Translations under genes and position numbers: made by a program
Shown here: positions 6,989-7,895 of the stretch, piece by piece
How positions within the stretch are numbered: position 1 is the stretch's first letter
Layout: each line of letters opens with the position of its first letter
Source: Syntrophaceae bacterium
GTDB lineage: Bacteria > Desulfobacterota > Desulfomonilia > Desulfomonilales > Desulfomonilaceae
Reading direction: 5' to 3'
Assembly (NCBI GenBank): GCA_014874425.1
Contig: JACWAG010000209.1
Location: 1 to 7,895, forward strand
Length of the DNA stretch: 7,895 nt
The notes under the pieces: model-generated
What the model saw: the letters and a program-made list of their open reading frames with translations, nothing else
Databases searched by the model: none
What the model was told of the DNA's origin: nothing

Positions 6989-7341
6989 ATCTTTACCTCT
7001 TCAATTTCGCCGGAAGCTGTCTCCTTGATGCCCGAACTGATAGTGTAGACTTCATCCACCTGGCTCACGAAGATCTTACCGTCGCCGTAAGCGCCCTTAT
7101 CACCTGTACGAGCGGCCTTTATAACTGTTTTGATGACAAAATCCTTATCCGAGTCGGGCACTACGGTTAGCAGCATTTCCTTGGGGATCTCGTCGTAGGT
7201 GATTTCGCCGATTTTTATGCCTCGTTGTTTACCGCGGCCTACTACCGATATTTTTGTCACTGCTGGAAAACCGGCTTCCATTAGGGCCGCCAGCACGTCG
7301 TCCACTTTTGTGGGCCTCACTATGGATCTGATCATCAACAT
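6985..7341 (-). CDS. nifI1: NifI1, PII-like regulator of nitrogenase activity
   Basis: NifI1 is the partner of NifI2 in the ammonium switch-off of nitrogenase. The 118-residue product begins MLMIRSIVRPTKV and shows VVGRGKQRGIKIG (34-46), the short NifI1-type T-loop with TYDEIPKEML (48-57), and a B-loop TGDKGAYGDGKIFV (79-92) for nucleotide binding. Two starts are possible: ATG at 7341 with GAGG 8 bases upstream, or ATG two codons later (7335) with AAGGA 7 bases upstream. I chose 7341. It follows nifH by 48 bases and overlaps nifI2 by 4 bases. The position between nifH and nifD is the hallmark that separates nifI1 from glnB/glnK, which usually sit with amtB or glnA. Confidence 0.95.
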   Translation of the reverse strand: MLMIRSIVRPTKVDDVLAALMEAGFPAVTKISVVGRGKQRGIKIGEITYDEIPKEMLLTVVPDSDKDFVIKTVIKAARTGDKGAYGDGKIFVSQVDEVYTISSGIKETASGEIEEVKI

Positions 7342-7389
7342 GTCCTTTACCTCGTTTTCCTTTTCTTTAATTTCAATATTTGTAGATAG
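7342..7389 (-). promoter_or_regulatory. nifH-nifI1 spacer, AT-rich, with nifI1 ribosome binding site
   Basis: This 48-base gap is purine- and A/T-rich on the coding strand and ends in GAGGTAAAGGAC just before the nifI1 ATG. That stretch provides Shine-Dalgarno matches for both candidate starts. I see no clear stem-loop that would attenuate transcription after nifH and no sigma-54 type promoter. Confidence 0.55.
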
Positions 7390-7895
7390 TTAGCCCGCCA
7401 ACCCATGTTTTATAAGCAGTTTCTCGAGATCATCAGTGGTCATGATCTTTGGAATAACGTGCATCTTGTTTTCTTCAATTTTCTTTGCCAAAGTCCTGTA
7501 TTCCCCGGCCTGCGAATGTTCAGGCTCGAATTCGATTACAGTTTTTCGGTTGATTTCGGCCTTTTGCACCATGTTGTCTCTGGGCACGAAATGGATCATC
7601 TGGGTGCCCAACTGTTCGGCGAAGGCTTCAATCATTTCCTTTTCAAAGTCGACTTTTCTGCTGTTGCAAATTAAGCCTCCCAATCTCACACCACCGGCTT
7701 CCGCAAATTTCACGATACCTTTACAGATATTGTTGGCCGCGTACATGGCCATCATTTCGCCGGAGACGACGATGTAGATTTCCTGAGCTTTGCCTTCTCG
7801 AATAGGCATAGCAAAACCACCGCAGACAACGTCGCCCAAAACATCGTAAAAGGCGTAATCGAGAGTTTCATCGTATGCTCCGAGCTGTTCAAGCA
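7390..7895 (-). CDS. nifH: NifH, nitrogenase Fe protein (C-terminal part; 5' end lies outside the window)
   Basis: NifH is the homodimeric ATP-dependent reductase that passes electrons to the MoFe protein; it also acts in FeMo-co maturation and P-cluster formation. The window holds the last 167 residues, read in frame from the window edge. The first complete codon corresponds to about residue 109 of A. vinelandii NifH, so the gene would be about 275 residues long, the usual size. Visible are the switch II segment YDVLGDVVCGGFAMP, with the [4Fe-4S] ligand equal to Cys132, SGEMMAMYAANNI, GGLICNSR and HFVPRDN. The P-loop, Cys97 and the Arg100 ADP-ribosylation site lie outside. The sequence reads as a true NifH rather than the BchL/ChlL paralogue, given the nif context. 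The TTG at 7839 is an internal codon and not a start. Confidence 0.98.
   Translation of the reverse strand, partial: LEQLGAYDETLDYAFYDVLGDVVCGGFAMPIREGKAQEIYIVVSGEMMAMYAANNICKGIVKFAEAGGVRLGGLICNSRKVDFEKEMIEAFAEQLGTQMIHFVPRDNMVQKAEINRKTVIEFEPEHSQAGEYRTLAKKIEENKMHVIPKIMTTDDLEKLLIKHGLAG

Noticed and set aside
1..7895. Mobile elements, CRISPR arrays, tRNA genes or an unknown system hidden among the genes
   Set aside because: Genes cover nearly all bases, gaps are under 50 bases, and no direct-repeat array, transposase or RNA-gene signature was seen on either strand.

Overview
This window is one uninterrupted stretch of a molybdenum-nitrogenase (nif) gene cluster. All genes lie on the minus strand. 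In the direction of transcription (high to low coordinates) they are nifH (3' part only), nifI1, nifI2, nifD, nifK, a thioredoxin-like [2Fe-2S] ferredoxin gene, nifE, nifN and nifB (5' part only). The order, the two PII-like nifI genes between nifH and nifD, the roughly 53-residue insertion in NifD and the short N-terminus of NifK all point to an anaerobe-type nitrogenase. The extra ferredoxin between nifK and nifE and the style of the NifI2 T-loop fit best with an anaerobic deltaproteobacterium (Desulfobacterota; sulfate-reducing or syntrophic type). That assignment is inferred from family knowledge and no marker gene in the window proves it.

Layout: 7390-7895 is the C-terminal 167 residues of the Fe protein NifH. 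6985-7341 and 6608-6988 are the nitrogen-sensing regulators NifI1 and NifI2, which overlap by 4 bases (ATGA). 4930-6582 is NifD and 3530-4906 is NifK, the two MoFe-protein subunits. 3214-3516 is the ferredoxin. 1783-3189 and 420-1817 are NifE and NifN, the cofactor-assembly scaffold, overlapping by up to 35 bases. 1-374 is the start of the radical-SAM enzyme NifB. Every gap is under 50 bases, no convincing terminator or internal promoter was seen, and nearly every gene has its own Shine-Dalgarno sequence. The layout therefore reads as one operon whose promoter lies upstream of nifH, outside the window.

How the genes work together: NifB makes the Fe-S core of the cofactor (NifB-co). NifEN matures it to FeMo-co, which is inserted into NifDK. 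NifH drives electron transfer to NifDK and also acts in maturation. NifI1/NifI2 switch NifDK activity off when nitrogen is plentiful. The ferredoxin is a candidate electron carrier or MoFe-protein partner.

I do not see a previously undescribed system here. The observations most worth checking are a tryptophan in NifD at a normally glycine FeMo-co-contact position, and a NifN that keeps all three cysteines collinear with the P-cluster ligands of NifK.
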